From Halobaculum marinum (lineage in GTDB: Archaea > Halobacteriota > Halobacteria > Halobacteriales > Haloferacaceae): a stretch of DNA of 64,000 bases. The notes under the pieces are model-generated. The model did not search any database, was not told the origin of the DNA, and worked only from the letters and a program-made list of their open reading frames with translations. Positions 9,189 to 16,749 of the stretch are shown piece after piece. Position 1 is the first letter of the stretch, and each line of letters opens with the position of its first letter. The stretch spans positions 186,001-250,000 of the forward strand of contig NZ_CP119989.1 in assembly GCF_029338555.1 (NCBI RefSeq), read 5' to 3'. Made by a program: the position numbers and the translations under genes.

Positions 9189-9905
9189 ATGACACGACTT
9201 CGGCTCGCGCTCCTCAACGCGGCCCACGAGGGCGAGAACACCGCCCGGAACTTCCGGCGGGAACTCGACGCCGACCTCGCGGAGTTCGACGCGAACGCAC
9301 AGCAGTTGCCCGAGACGTTCGACTTCGACGGCGTCGTGATCACCGGCTCTCGCTCTTCCGTCTACTGGGACGAGGAGTGGATCGACCCGCTGGTGGAGTG
9401 GACCGCCGAGGCGGCCGAGCGCGGCCTGCCGATCCTCGGCGTCTGCTACGGCCACCAGGTGCTCGCGGAGGCGCTCGGCGGCCGTGTCGGCGGCATGGAC
9501 GACTTCGAAATCGGCTACAACCAGATCGGTCACACCGGCGACGACGAGTTGTTCGCCGGCATCGGCGAGGAGTTCACGGTGTTCACCACCCACGGCGACG
9601 CGGTGTTGGAACTGCCGCCGGGCGCGGAGTTGCTCGCCGAGAACGAGTTCGGCGTCCACGCGTTCCGGAAAGGCCACACCTGGGGCGTGCAGTTCCACCC
9701 CGAGTACGACGTCGAGACCGCCCGCGAGGTGACCGAGGGGAAGCGCGAACGCATCGGCGACGCCAAGGTCGACGCCGTGCTCGCGGACATCTCCCCCGAG
9801 CGCTACGACGCCGCCTGCGAGGCGAAGACGCTGTTCGACAACTTCACCGCCTACTGCCGGCGCGTCCGCGACGACGCGGAGGCGGGGCCCGAGGCGGAGG
9901 CCTGA
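9189..9905 (+). CDS. class I glutamine amidotransferase-like protein (GMP synthase GATase fold)
   Basis: 238-residue stand-alone amidotransferase domain. The nucleophile is in GLPILGVCYGHQVLAEALGG, and the catalytic His-Glu pair in TWGVQFHPEYDVETARE. VVITGSRSSVYWDEEWIDPL is the typical oxyanion strand of GuaA-like enzymes. The ATP-pyrophosphatase half of GMP synthase is absent, so the acceptor is unknown; such proteins often act in glutamine or gamma-glutamyl metabolism. I used the ATG at 9189 (MTRLRLALLNAAHEGENTAR), which places the first beta strand at the start. It sits 100 bases after the hydrolase gene and before a small membrane-protein gene. Confidence 0.88.
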   Translation: MTRLRLALLNAAHEGENTARNFRRELDADLAEFDANAQQLPETFDFDGVVITGSRSSVYWDEEWIDPLVEWTAEAAERGLPILGVCYGHQVLAEALGGRVGGMDDFEIGYNQIGHTGDDELFAGIGEEFTVFTTHGDAVLELPPGAELLAENEFGVHAFRKGHTWGVQFHPEYDVETAREVTEGKRERIGDAKVDAVLADISPERYDAACEAKTLFDNFTAYCRRVRDDAEAGPEAEA

Positions 9906-9962
9906 CCGGGCCACGCCCGAAACGTCGAAACCCCTATCCCCCACACCGCCGCATCCGCGCAC

Positions 9963-10118
9963 ATGAGCGTAGTCGACACGCTGGTCTCGGCGGTCGCGGC
10001 GAATCCCGGTCTGACGCTGATCCTCGCTGTCCTCCTCGCGCTGGTGTTCGGCGGCTACCTGTACCTGCGGAAAGTCGTCGTCAACGTCGCCGAAGGGTAC
10101 GACGAAGGCCGCCGGTGA
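9963..10118 (+). CDS. 51-residue single-pass membrane protein
   Basis: Small protein starting MSVVDTLVSAVAANPG. One hydrophobic helix follows (LTLILAVLLALVFGGYLYL), then a basic and acidic tail RKVVVNVAEGYDEGRR. The topology suggests a cytosolic tail. Similar short one-helix proteins with an R-K ... GYxEGR tail are common in haloarchaea and have no known role. It is 57 bases after the amidotransferase gene and 93 bases before the PiT transporter gene, on the same strand, so it may belong to either transcript. The codon use and the clean stop make it a likely gene. Confidence 0.65.
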   Translation: MSVVDTLVSAVAANPGLTLILAVLLALVFGGYLYLRKVVVNVAEGYDEGRR

Positions 10119-10211
10119 TCGGGGGCGGTCGTGCGTCGCCGTCGCCGCTGGCGCCGCCCAGACTCGTCGGTAACCCAACAACGACTTAGCCGCGGACGCT
10201 GAGGGCCCGGT

Positions 10212-11417
10212 ATGGTCGCCGCCGGCACCCTCGCCACGCTCCTCGTCGCCGCGCTCGCGTCACTGTTCATGGCGTGGGCGATCGGTGCCGGCTCTTCCGG
10301 GTCGACGCCGTTCGCCCCCGCCGTCGGCGCCAACGCCATCTCCGTGATGCGCGCGGGCCTGATCGTCGGTGTGCTGGGCTTCCTCGGCGCCGTCCTCCAG
10401 GGCGCGAACGTCACCGAGGCGGTCGGCACCTCCCTCATCGACGGCGTCACCATCACTGCCGCCGCCGCCATCGTGGGGCTGCTCACCGCCGCCATCCTCG
10501 TCGCCATCGGCGTGTTCGCTGGCTACCCCATCGCCACCGCGTTCACCGTCACCGGCGCGGTCGTCGGTGTCGGCCTCGCGCTCGGCGGCGACCCCGCGTG
10601 GGCGAAGTACCGCGAAATCGTCGCGCTGTGGGTCGCCGTCCCGTTCGTCGGCGGCTCCATCGCCTACGCCACCGCGCGCCTGCTCCGCTCGGAGCGGGTC
10701 GCCGAGACCGTCGCCGTGCCGACGCTCGCGGGGCTGGTCGCCGCCATCGTCGCCAACATCGGGTTCACCATCCTCGGCCCGCCGGGGGTCCAGCGGTCGC
10801 TCGCGGAGATGGCGGCGATTGCGGTCCCCACCCCGGTCGTCGGCGGCGTCGACACCGCCCGCCTGCTCGTCACGGTCGCCGTCGCCGTCGTCGCGGCGCT
10901 CGCGCTGTTCTGGGACATGGCCGGCGACGAGGCCCGCGGCCAGCGGCGCTTCCTCCTCGTGCTCGGCGGCCTCGTCGCCTTCTCCGCGGGTGGGTCGCAG
11001 GTCGGACTCGCAATCGGCCCGCTCGTCCCGCTCCTCGGCGGCGACGGCGCCAGCGTGCAGATCCCCCTGACTGCCGTACTCGTCGGTGGGGGACTCGGCC
11101 TCCTCGCCGGGTCGTGGACCGGCGCGCCGCGGATGATCAAGGCGCTCGCGCAGGACTACTCCTCGCTGGGCCCGCGCCGCTCCATCGCTGCGCTCATCCC
11201 CAGTTTCGCCATCGCCCAGACCGCCGTCGCGTTCGGCATCCCCGTCTCGTTCAACGAGATCATCGTCTCGGCGATCATCGGGTCGGGGTACGCCGCCGGC
11301 GGCGCCGGCGTCAGCACCCGGAAGATGGTGTACACTGTCCTCGCGTGGGTCGGCTCACTCGCGCTCGCACTCGGGGTCGGCTACGGCGCGTTCACGCTCG
11401 TCGACATTGTGTTGTGA
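10212..11417 (+). CDS. inorganic phosphate transporter, PiT family
   Basis: 401-residue polytopic membrane protein with about 10-11 hydrophobic helices. The N-terminal PiT repeat shows AIGAGSSGSTPFAPAVGANA, and the C-terminal repeat has SLGPRRSIAALIPSFAIAQT followed by GIPVSFNEIIVSAIIGSGYA, both typical of the internally duplicated PiT family. These carriers move phosphate (or a metal-phosphate) with a cation. The second repeat normally has P-V-S-T/S-H; here it reads GIPVSFNE, a variant seen in archaeal members. The ATG at 10212 follows a short AT-poor region. No phoU-like gene adjoins, so regulation is not evident. Confidence 0.88.
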   Translation: MVAAGTLATLLVAALASLFMAWAIGAGSSGSTPFAPAVGANAISVMRAGLIVGVLGFLGAVLQGANVTEAVGTSLIDGVTITAAAAIVGLLTAAILVAIGVFAGYPIATAFTVTGAVVGVGLALGGDPAWAKYREIVALWVAVPFVGGSIAYATARLLRSERVAETVAVPTLAGLVAAIVANIGFTILGPPGVQRSLAEMAAIAVPTPVVGGVDTARLLVTVAVAVVAALALFWDMAGDEARGQRRFLLVLGGLVAFSAGGSQVGLAIGPLVPLLGGDGASVQIPLTAVLVGGGLGLLAGSWTGAPRMIKALAQDYSSLGPRRSIAALIPSFAIAQTAVAFGIPVSFNEIIVSAIIGSGYAAGGAGVSTRKMVYTVLAWVGSLALALGVGYGAFTLVDIVL

Positions 11418-11664
11418 AGTTCGAGCATTTCCAAAGAGTGAGCACGAACGATCACGGGTCGCCACTGGAGTGCAGGCACCCAAAATAGTGGGCCTCTAGG
11501 GAGCTTATTTTCGAATTGAGCCAGATAGTTACCGACGGACACGTGGCCCAAAGGCGTTATTAGTGACTAGGGAGTTGTGCCGAGTGCACAAGAGATAGAC
11601 CCGGGGAGGGGGCCACGACGGGGCGCTCTGAACCGGACCCGATACAGTACTTCCTCACATCACT

Positions 11665-11904
11665 ATGTCCCGACCATCTCAACAGACGACGGTAGAAGCG
11701 GTCGTAACTGCAGTCGCCGAACAGAAGGGCGTCGAACCGACGGCGCTCGAACGCCCGCTGTACGAGGTCGTCGACTCGGAGTGTCTCGGTAACTTCTTCG
11801 GGGACACGACCGGCGAAATCTCCTTCGAGTACCTCGACACGATGGTGACAGTCGACTCGGAGGGCGAAGTGTCCGTGCGGCCGCTCGCGACGCCGACGCC
11901 GTAA
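11665..11904 (+). CDS. HalOD1 output-domain protein
   Basis: 79-residue protein that is a single HalOD1 domain, the halobacterial output domain otherwise found attached to receiver domains. Recognisable features are TVVEAVVTAVAEQKGVEPTAL-type helix (here TTVEAVVTAVAEQKGVEPT), then LERPLYEVVDSECLGNFF and a beta ending ISFEYLDTMVTVDSEGEVSV. Free-standing copies are abundant in haloarchaea and are thought to act in signalling, but the mechanism is unknown. The 247 bases upstream are unusually AT-rich for this window and hold the promoter. The next gene is convergent. Confidence 0.85.
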   Translation: MSRPSQQTTVEAVVTAVAEQKGVEPTALERPLYEVVDSECLGNFFGDTTGEISFEYLDTMVTVDSEGEVSVRPLATPTP

Positions 11905-12056
11905 GCGAACAGCACGTAAACAGAGCAGTTCTCCCCTGGCCCGCCACCTCGTGAGCGTGGCGTCCGTCGGGTGCCGGTGCGCGGTGGTGGGCGACGGTGT
12001 GCGACGGCGCGTGGCGGACACGATACACCGAGCAGGCGACGCCGAGCGCCGGTGAC

Positions 12057-13445
12057 TCAGTTCTCGGCTTCGGCGCCGGCTTCCGGTTCCTCGGTGTCGT
12101 CCTGGTAGTACGCCTCGGTGACGGTGACGCGGGCGCGCATGATCCGAGTGTTGTCGACCTCCTCGATCCGGATCTGGACGCCCTCGTAGTCGATCTCTTC
12201 GCCCTCCTCGACGAGGCGGCCGGCCATGTTGAAGATGAAGCCGGCGAGCGTCTCGAACTCCTGGCCCTCGGGGAGTTCGATCTCCAGCACCTCGTTCACC
12301 TCGTCGATGTTCACCTCGCCGCGCACGAGCACGGTGTTGTCGTCGACGAACTCGAACGGCTCCTCCTCGTCACCTTCGAGGATCTCGCCGACGATCTCTT
12401 CGACCATGTCCTCCAGCGTGAGGATCCCCTCGGTCGTCCCGAACTCGTCGATGACGACGACCATCTGCATCCGGGTCTCCTGCATCTCCTCGAGCAGTTC
12501 GTCGGCGTTCTTCGACTCGGGCACGTGCAGCGTGGGCTGGACGACCGTCGCGAGGTCGGTCTCCCCCTCGCCGTAGTAGCGCGCGCGGACCAGATCGCGG
12601 ATGTTCACGACGCCGATGATGTTGTCGAGGTTCCCCTCGTACACGGGGACACGCTCGTGGTCGGCCTGGACGCACGTCTCGATCGCCTCGTCGATAGAGG
12701 CGTCCTTCGGGACGGCGGTGACGTCGAGGCGGGGCGTCATCACCTCCTTGGCGATGGTCTTGTTGAAGCGGAAGATGCGGTCGAGCATCTCGCGCTCCTC
12801 CTCCTCTATGACGCCCTCGCGCTCCCCGGTCTGGATCATGTTCTGGATCTCGTCGCGGGTGACGTACGACGTCTCGATGGCCGACCGACCGCCGGTGACC
12901 TTGTTCACCAGTCTGGTGAGGTAGTCGAACGTGACGACCAGCGGGAGCAGGACGTACTCGGAGAGCTTCAGCGGGCGCGCGATGCGCAGCGCCCACGACT
13001 CGGTGTTCTCGACCGCGTAGCTCTTCGGAGCCGACTCCCCGAACAACAGCACCAGCGAGGTGATCCCGAACGTGGATATCAGGACCGCGGTGCCGGCGTT
13101 GTCGACGTAGATGCCGACCAGCGCCGTCGCGATGGACGACATCGCGATGTTGACGAGGTTGTTGCCGACGAGGATCGTCACGAGCAGGCGGTGGGGGTCA
13201 GACTTCAGCTCCGCGACGGCCTCGGCGCCGCGGCGCCCCTGTTCGACGAGGTGGTCGACCCGGTGGCTGGCGAGCGAGAACATCGCGATCTCCGACGAGG
13301 AGAAGAAGCCGGAGAGGGCGATGAGGATGGCGATAGCGACCGCACCGCCGATCGCGATAGTGGTATCGTTGATCGGCACCGCGTTCGCGAGCCCGCCGAG
13401 TTGCGCGGGCGAGACTACGAGAGCGTGTACCGGCGACAAACCCAT
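12057..13445 (-). CDS. CNNM/CorC-HlyC family membrane protein with CBS pair
   Basis: 462 residues. The N-terminal CNNM (DUF21) membrane domain spans roughly 25-210, with SGFFSSSEIAMFSLASHRVD, the sodium/magnesium-transport signature region. Two CBS domains follow (near 225-345: VMTPRLDVTAVPKDASIDEA and MQMVVVIDEFGTTEGILTLE). The C-terminal CorC_HlyC domain (near 360-445) contains PEGQEFETLAGFIFNMAGRL. The family includes Mg/Co efflux proteins; older names call it haemolysin-like. The gene has a GCTTAATCC box about 28 bases upstream of its ATG, consistent with a leaderless message. It is divergent from the glutaredoxin gene. Length and all domains match the family. Confidence 0.93.
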   Translation of the reverse strand: MGLSPVHALVVSPAQLGGLANAVPINDTTIAIGGAVAIAILIALSGFFSSSEIAMFSLASHRVDHLVEQGRRGAEAVAELKSDPHRLLVTILVGNNLVNIAMSSIATALVGIYVDNAGTAVLISTFGITSLVLLFGESAPKSYAVENTESWALRIARPLKLSEYVLLPLVVTFDYLTRLVNKVTGGRSAIETSYVTRDEIQNMIQTGEREGVIEEEEREMLDRIFRFNKTIAKEVMTPRLDVTAVPKDASIDEAIETCVQADHERVPVYEGNLDNIIGVVNIRDLVRARYYGEGETDLATVVQPTLHVPESKNADELLEEMQETRMQMVVVIDEFGTTEGILTLEDMVEEIVGEILEGDEEEPFEFVDDNTVLVRGEVNIDEVNEVLEIELPEGQEFETLAGFIFNMAGRLVEEGEEIDYEGVQIRIEEVDNTRIMRARVTVTEAYYQDDTEEPEAGAEAEN

Positions 13446-13602
13446 GTGATACGGAAGCTAACCTTGCCCCCGGATTAAGCGTTGTCCTCGCGGTCGACCG
13501 ACAGGCATCCGTCGGGCGACCGCGACGCCGACGCCGACCCACAGACCGGCCCACTGTGCCGGGGGCGAAGCCATTACACGACACCCGCTCCAACGGCCAC
13601 GT

Positions 13603-13875
13603 ATGTCTGACCCCGAGATCACCCTGTACCGACTCCAGGCGTGTCCGTACTGCGAGCGGGTCGTCCGCAAACTCAAGCAGTACGACCTCGACTACGAGTC
13701 GCGCTTCGTCGAGCCGATGCACTCCGACCGGAACGCGGTCGCCCGGCTCACGGGCAAGCGCTCCGTGCCGGCCATCCGCGACGAGCGGACGGGCGTCACG
13801 ATGTCCGAGTCCGGCAACATCGTCGACTACCTCGACCGCACGTACGGCGAGGGCGGCGCCGCGGGGGGTGCCTGA
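13603..13875 (+). CDS. glutaredoxin-like protein with CPYC motif
   Basis: 90-residue thioredoxin-fold protein. The redox motif is ACPYCERVVRKLKQYDLDYE, the classic dithiol glutaredoxin CPYC. The cis-Pro segment is KRSVPAIRDERTG and the glutathione-type site SESGNIVDYLDRTYG, so it also resembles the N-terminal domain of glutathione transferases. Haloarchaea mostly use gamma-glutamylcysteine rather than glutathione, so the in-vivo thiol partner may differ. CATTACAC about 28 bases upstream suggests a leaderless start. Its stop is immediately followed by the ATG of the redoxin gene (TGAATG), so the two are translationally linked. Confidence 0.9.
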   Translation: MSDPEITLYRLQACPYCERVVRKLKQYDLDYESRFVEPMHSDRNAVARLTGKRSVPAIRDERTGVTMSESGNIVDYLDRTYGEGGAAGGA

Positions 13876-14382
13876 ATGGTCGACTTCGACGTCGTCGACC
13901 TCCCCGAGACCGACCACGTCGACGTGGGCGAGGCGGCGCCCGACTTCACCCGCCCGCTCGTGGGCGACGAGTACTGGAGCGACACGTCGCTGTCCGACAT
14001 CGACGGTCCCGTCGCGCTCGTGTTCTTCCCGATGGACGGGGCGTTCCCGGCGACGTACATCTGGAACGAGATCCGCGACCGCGAGTGGGGCAGCGACGGC
14101 GACGTGACCGTCGTCGGCGTCTCCATCTCCTCTCCCTACGAGCACAAGACGTTCGTCGACGAGCGCGGGATGGACTACGAACTGTTCTCGGACCCGTCTG
14201 CCGAGGTCGGCGACCTGTACGGCGCGGTGCAGGATCTGGACGGGATGGCGGGGGTCCGCGAGCACCGCCCGGCGGTGTTCCTCCTCGACGACGACCACAC
14301 CGTCGAGTACGCGTGGGTCGCCTCGGAGTGGCCGGCGTTCCCGGACTACGACGAGGTCGAAGCGCACATCGAGGGGTTGTAA
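13876..14382 (+). CDS. redoxin/peroxiredoxin-fold protein without any cysteine
   Basis: 168-residue AhpC/TSA-fold protein: VGEAAPDFTRPLVGDEYWS (N-terminal strand), PVALVFFPMDGAFPATYIWN, VSISSPYEHKTFVDERGM, FSDPSAEVGDLYGAV, REHRPAVFLLDDDHTVEYAW. In active peroxiredoxins the second segment carries the peroxidatic Cys after a Pro-x3-Thr-x2 turn. Here that place is Tyr/Ile and there is no Cys in the whole chain. It therefore cannot reduce peroxide by the usual mechanism. It starts directly after the glutaredoxin stop, so the pair is co-expressed; a structural or chaperone-like role is possible but unproven. Confidence 0.88.
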   Translation: MVDFDVVDLPETDHVDVGEAAPDFTRPLVGDEYWSDTSLSDIDGPVALVFFPMDGAFPATYIWNEIRDREWGSDGDVTVVGVSISSPYEHKTFVDERGMDYELFSDPSAEVGDLYGAVQDLDGMAGVREHRPAVFLLDDDHTVEYAWVASEWPAFPDYDEVEAHIEGL

Positions 14383-14392
14383 CCGCGTCGAG

Positions 14393-15010
14393 ATGCCCTC
14401 CCACGGCACGACTGGCGGGGTCGCCGACGCCGCCGTCGAGCGTGCGGCCGAGGCGATCCGCGCCGGCGAGGCGGTCGTCTACCCCACCGAGACGGTGTAC
14501 GGTCTCGGCGCCGACGCGACCGACCCGGAGGCGGTCGAGCGCGTGTTCGAGTTGAAGGACCGGCCCCGCGACAAGCCGCTGTCGGTGGCCTTCGGCGACG
14601 TGGAGACGGCGCTGTCGCTGCTCCCCGCGAGCGACCGCGCCGCGCGGTTCGCACGAGCGTTCCTCCCCGGCCCGGTGACGGTCGTCGTCGCCCGGGGCGA
14701 CGCGCTCCCCGGCGCGCTGACCGACGGCGAACCCCGCGTCGGGATCCGCGTGCCCGACCACCCGACGGCGCGGTCGCTCGCAGAGGCCGCCGGCCCGATC
14801 ACCGCGACGAGCGCGAACCGGTCGGGCGCCGGGAGCGTCCGCCGGGTCGAAGACCTGGACCCGCGAGTCCGCGAGGGCTGTGCGGTCGTGCTCGACGGCG
14901 GAGAGACGCCCGGTGGCGAGAGCACGGTCGTCGACCCCGACCGGAGCCTGATCCACCGCGCGGGCCCCCTCGCCGACGAGATCCGCGAGTGGCTGGCGAG
15001 CCAGCCCTGA
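14393..15010 (+). CDS. L-threonylcarbamoyladenylate synthase (YrdC/Sua5 domain)
   Basis: Makes threonylcarbamoyl-AMP from threonine, bicarbonate and ATP, the first step of the t6A37 modification of ANN-decoding tRNAs. 205 residues, a YrdC-type single domain without the Sua5 C-terminal extension. Motifs: AVVYPTETVYGLGADATDPE, ELKDRPRDKPLSVAF (basic RNA/nucleotide site), FLPGPVTVVV and ITATSANRSGAGSV. It starts 10 bases after the redoxin gene on the same strand and is likely co-transcribed with it. Kae1/Bud32 partners are not in the window. Confidence 0.93.
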   Translation: MPSHGTTGGVADAAVERAAEAIRAGEAVVYPTETVYGLGADATDPEAVERVFELKDRPRDKPLSVAFGDVETALSLLPASDRAARFARAFLPGPVTVVVARGDALPGALTDGEPRVGIRVPDHPTARSLAEAAGPITATSANRSGAGSVRRVEDLDPRVREGCAVVLDGGETPGGESTVVDPDRSLIHRAGPLADEIREWLASQP

Positions 15011-15034
15011 CTGGCCCGACCGTCAGCGCCCTCC

Positions 15035-15745
15035 TCACAACCCGAGCAGACTCCGCAGACTCCGCGTCCTGACCCCGCAGTTCGACCGGTGACGGCACTC
15101 CCGACACTTCGCGTCGTTCGATAGCCGTGCCGGCGGGCCGTCGATGTCGCGGACCGTCCTGAGCACCCGACGGTACGTCCCGGACCGACGCACCGACAAC
15201 CGCACCTCGCGCACGACCGCGTGTGCGGGGTACTCGACGATCGCTCGTCGGATCCGCCGTCCCTCCTCCCACGACAGCGCGTGCATCGCCGCGACCGCCC
15301 GGACGGACTGTGGCTCCCACACCCCCCGATCCGGGGGTTCGCCGGGCGAGACGACCACCGGAACGGGCGGGTCGCCCGTCGGCTCACCCTCGTCGTCGGT
15401 CGCGTCCGCACCCGTCGTGCCGAGCACCTTGTGCGCGATGCCGCGGGCGTCCTTGCCGTCGAGCAAGACGCGGGTGCCGTCGGGGTCGGTCAGCGCCGCC
15501 CAGTCGGGGCGGTCCGTGAGTCGGGCGAGCGCGGCGCGGTACTCCGCAGGGTCGCGGTCGATCGGTTCCGCTCGCAACTCGGCGTCGTCCATGCCGCGGA
15601 GCGCGGGGTAGCGGAACGCCAGATCGATCCGAGCGGTCGCCTCCGGCGGCGGTTCGCGGTCGTCTTCGCGGCGGTCGTAGTACAACTGGCGGGGGCAGTA
15701 CGCCGCGGTCGCGAGATCCGAGAACGTCGTCTTTGCCGGGGGCAC
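15035..15745 (-). CDS. orphan Cas4-like (RecB-fold) protein with degenerate nuclease site
   Basis: 236 residues from the GTG at 15745 (VPPAKTTFSDLATAAYCPRQ), which sits about 27 bases after a TTCAAGTACG box; a TTG at 15814 would add 23 residues. The N-terminal YCPRQLYYDRRED and the C-terminal CRECRHRSNCGVRT give the four Cys expected for the Cas4 Fe-S cluster. The middle (RGVWEPQSVRAVAAMHAL) matches the Cas4 core helix. However, where Cas4 has an acidic-x-Lys active-site strand, this protein reads VPVVVSPGEPP, so the nuclease is probably inactive. There is no CRISPR array or other cas gene nearby. It is convergent with the YrdC gene (stops 24 bases apart). Confidence 0.75.
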   Translation of the reverse strand: MPPAKTTFSDLATAAYCPRQLYYDRREDDREPPPEATARIDLAFRYPALRGMDDAELRAEPIDRDPAEYRAALARLTDRPDWAALTDPDGTRVLLDGKDARGIAHKVLGTTGADATDDEGEPTGDPPVPVVVSPGEPPDRGVWEPQSVRAVAAMHALSWEEGRRIRRAIVEYPAHAVVREVRLSVRRSGTYRRVLRTVRDIDGPPARLSNDAKCRECRHRSNCGVRTRSLRSLLGL

Positions 15746-15865
15746 GCGGGGGTGTGGTCCCGTCTTCGTACTTGAACGTTCGTCGCAGCTCGGAGCGGTC
15801 GCGTCGGCGGCCAAGCGGTATAGCGGTCGCGGCGGCGGAGCGGTGCTGTAGCCACAGGATACTGT

Positions 15866-15980
15866 ACCGCGAGCGAGGCCGGAGGCCGAGCGAGCGGCCT
15901 TTTGTCATGAACGGGTTTTCGCCGAGCGGTTCCCGCAGCGCTCGCCTCCGGCGAGCGCGAGGAAACCCGAGGCGAAAAGC
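15866..15980. repeat. cluster of inverted repeats between cmi4 and the Cas4-like gene
   Basis: A perfect 8-base stem with 3-base loop is centred at 15948 (CGCTCGCC TCC GGCGAGCG, 15939-15957). It is nested in a wider dyad, TTTTCGCC at 15914-15921 against GGCGAAAA at 15971-15978. A further GC-rich patch with GGCCGGAGGCC and a T run (CGGCCTTTT) follows at about 15876-15903. The whole lies just downstream of the cmi4 stop, so it could terminate that transcript; it could also be a binding site. Confidence 0.5.
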
Positions 15981-15986
15981 GGTTCG

Positions 15987-16583
15987 TTAGAAGGAAACGT
16001 TCGTCTCGATGTCCTCGGCGGCCTCCCGGAGGCCGTCCTCGCGGGCGTCCTCGGTGAGCCCGTGCTTCAGGTCAGACTCGGTGAGGAGTTCGGCGAACTC
16101 GTCGCGGAAGCGGTCGTTCGCGCGCGTCGAGCGGACGTCGGCGGCGACGACCCGCGAGTAGTGCGCGACCGTCTCTTCGTCGGCGTCGAGTTCGGCGGCG
16201 CGCTCGGCCAGCGGCACGTCCTCGACGTACAGCGATCGGAGTTCCGCGAGGTCGAACGGCGCCTCGCGGTCGGCGTCGCGGACGAGGTGGAGGTCCATCC
16301 GTGCGTCGAACACGGTCGCCTCGTCGGCGTCGACCGCCGCGGCGATGGCCGCGTCGGCGGCGTCCTCGAAGAACAGGCGGACGACGCGCTGGAGGGCGGC
16401 GTCGTCGAGGTCGGAGGCGAACTCGTAGCGCTCGCGCATCCGCGCGACGAGTTCGGCGATCCGGCCGTCGGCGTCCGACTCCGCCGCCAGCGAGCCACGC
16501 CCCTCCTCCTGTCGCTCCGTGACCGTCTCCCCCCCGGTCGTGTCGAGGAAGATGTCGCGGAGTTCCGCCGTCTTCTCGTCCAT
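15987..16583 (-). CDS. conditioned medium-induced protein 4 (Cmi4) homologue
   Basis: 198-residue acidic cytosolic protein beginning MDEKTAELRDIFLDTTGGET and ending with REAAEDIETNVSF. It carries an internal HTH-like region (FFEDAADAAIAAAVDADEAT, then AERAAELDADEETVAHYSRV) that suggests nucleic-acid contact. I recognise it as the haloarchaeal Cmi4 family, first noted as induced by conditioned medium in halophiles; biochemical role unknown. TTTTTCAC about 25-30 bases upstream of the ATG is a likely TATA region. It is divergent from the large Fe-S membrane protein gene at 16750. Confidence 0.7.
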   Translation of the reverse strand: MDEKTAELRDIFLDTTGGETVTERQEEGRGSLAAESDADGRIAELVARMRERYEFASDLDDAALQRVVRLFFEDAADAAIAAAVDADEATVFDARMDLHLVRDADREAPFDLAELRSLYVEDVPLAERAAELDADEETVAHYSRVVAADVRSTRANDRFRDEFAELLTESDLKHGLTEDAREDGLREAAEDIETNVSF

Positions 16584-16749
16584 AGAACGATTTGAACGCC
16601 GTCGGCGGTGAAAAACGTGTTGGCGGCTCCGGGACGGCCAGAACGACCCGTCCACCGTGGCACTCCGGCGGATCGGATCGGGGGCGGCGCGGTCCTTCAC
16701 ACACGATGGTGTGAGAAGATTTAACCACGGACGGAAACCCGGATCGCAC

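Noticed and set aside
15035-15745. Part of a CRISPR-Cas locus
   Set aside because: No repeat array, Cas1, Cas2 or effector is found near the Cas4-like gene.
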